This document shows, piece by piece, positions 63,700 through 64,000 of a stretch of DNA of 64,000 bases. The position numbers and the translations under genes are program-made. The stretch covers positions 1 through 64,000 of the forward strand of contig NZ_AMPG01000005.1 in NCBI RefSeq assembly GCF_000299415.1. Reading direction: 5' to 3'. This DNA comes from Candidatus Microthrix parvicella Bio17-1. GTDB taxonomy: Bacteria > Actinomycetota > Acidimicrobiia > Acidimicrobiales > Microtrichaceae. Under the pieces are notes generated by a model. It was given only the letters and a program-made list of their open reading frames with translations. It did no database searches and had not been told where the DNA came from. Within the stretch, counting starts at the first letter, position 1. The number at the start of each line of letters is the position of its first letter.

Positions 63700-64000
63700 A
63701 TGGCTGACCCAATCATCAAAATTGGCTCCAAAGGCCCTGCCGTCAAGAATGCGCAAAAGGCTCTCAATAACCGCGGCGCATGGTTGACAGTTGACGGGAT
63801 CTTCGGATCATTGACACGTAACGCCGTCATCGACTATCAAACGTACCGATCCTCTGGCCAGTACTGGGCGCTCTCCTATCCATTAAAGGTTGACGGAATC
63901 GTTGGACCAGCAACCTGGTCGAGGCTGACTCCGCCGGTGATCAAGAAAAAGTCCACAGGAAACGCAGTACGGCTCCTTCAGGAAATCTTGAAGGACTTCG
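63700..64000 (+). CDS. Peptidoglycan-binding-domain protein (partial, runs off right edge)
   Basis: From ATG 63700 (GGAAAGG 7-13 nt upstream), 100 codons stay open to the window end. IIKIGSKGPAVKNAQKALNN, then LTVDGIFGSLTRNAVIDYQT, KVDGIVGPATWSRL is a complete PG_binding_1 repeat (G..V...Q..L, DG.FG..T..AV..Q), followed by the start of a second (STGNAVRLLQEIL). Such domains target lytic enzymes to the cell wall. The AT-rich codon use differs from the rest of the window, suggesting transfer, perhaps from a phage. No signal peptide. Confidence 0.8.
   Translation, partial: MADPIIKIGSKGPAVKNAQKALNNRGAWLTVDGIFGSLTRNAVIDYQTYRSSGQYWALSYPLKVDGIVGPATWSRLTPPVIKKKSTGNAVRLLQEILKDF

Overview
The window is high-GC DNA from an actinomycete-type genome. 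It carries a 13E12/DUF222 HNH endonuclease, PapA-like condensation-fold acyltransferases next to a Drr-type exporter, a CtpH/CtpI-like double P-type ATPase, SRPBCC and DUF2505 proteins, and many GTG/TTG starts with GGAGG-type ribosome sites. An Acidimicrobiia-like member is my best guess, but this is inference only; no rRNA or other phylogenetic marker is present.

Layout. (1) 1-2.2 kb: the edge of an IS3-family insertion sequence, a remnant of a recombinase-in-trio (RIT) element, and a DUF222 HNH gene whose 3' end that RIT terminus replaced. (2) 2.2-19.75 kb: a 17.5-kb integrated mobilizable element. A tRNA-Leu(GAG) gene at 2178-2262 supplies attL, and a 22-bp perfect copy of its 3' end at 19727-19748 is attR. 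Near-identical double GTCATCA repeats just inside both ends look like integrase arm sites. The element carries a LOTUS/OST-HTH two-gene operon, a tyrosine integrase, an XRE regulator, an Xis-like protein, a winged-helix protein, a MobF (TrwC) relaxase, and a compact SIR2/small ORF/ABC ATPase/permease operon. An intact RIT element (4868-8233; three overlapping tyrosine recombinases, 82-bp terminal inverted repeats, 5-bp CCGTG flanks) sits inside the integrase gene, within the catalytic HxxR box, so the host element has probably lost the ability to excise. (3) 19.75-26.5 kb: a graveyard of further mobile-element debris. It holds a serine recombinase remnant, two more integrase-tail remnants, a frameshifted DNA methyltransferase with a possible PD-(D/E)XK nuclease, a cadmium/lead resistance island with a CmtR-like sensor and a nonsense-mutated ATPase, and broken RibD/DHFR and SRPBCC genes.

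(4) 26.7-29.0 kb: a ClC-type channel/antiporter and a membrane-anchored protein. (5) 29.0-36.7 kb: a lipid-type acyltransfer/export locus. A MerR regulator is divergent from three condensation-fold acyltransferases, a DUF2505 SRPBCC protein and a DrrA/DrrB-type ABC exporter. Two palindromes with the same core, GACAGT-N4-ACTGTC, lie in the divergent promoter. (6) 36.7-46.7 kb: a PIN toxin with an unusually large partner, a CmcJ-like oxidoreductase, a DUF726 alpha/beta hydrolase, a nitroreductase plus two acyl-CoA dehydrogenases, an ABC-F ATPase and small membrane proteins. (7) 46.8-64 kb: an FeS-type photolyase, several decayed genes (MpaB-like, SDR, esterase, GH27), an acyltransferase, a cupredoxin-like lipoprotein, an APC permease, a frameshifted flippase-like membrane protein, a K+ channel, a 1496-residue double P-type ATPase, and a peptidoglycan-binding protein that runs off the right edge.

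The most promising candidates for undescribed biology are the SIR2/ABC four-gene operon and the LOTUS two-gene operon, both cargo of the tRNA-integrated element, and the MerR-controlled triple-acyltransferase/exporter locus. Every function is inferred from reading the sequence; no database search was possible.
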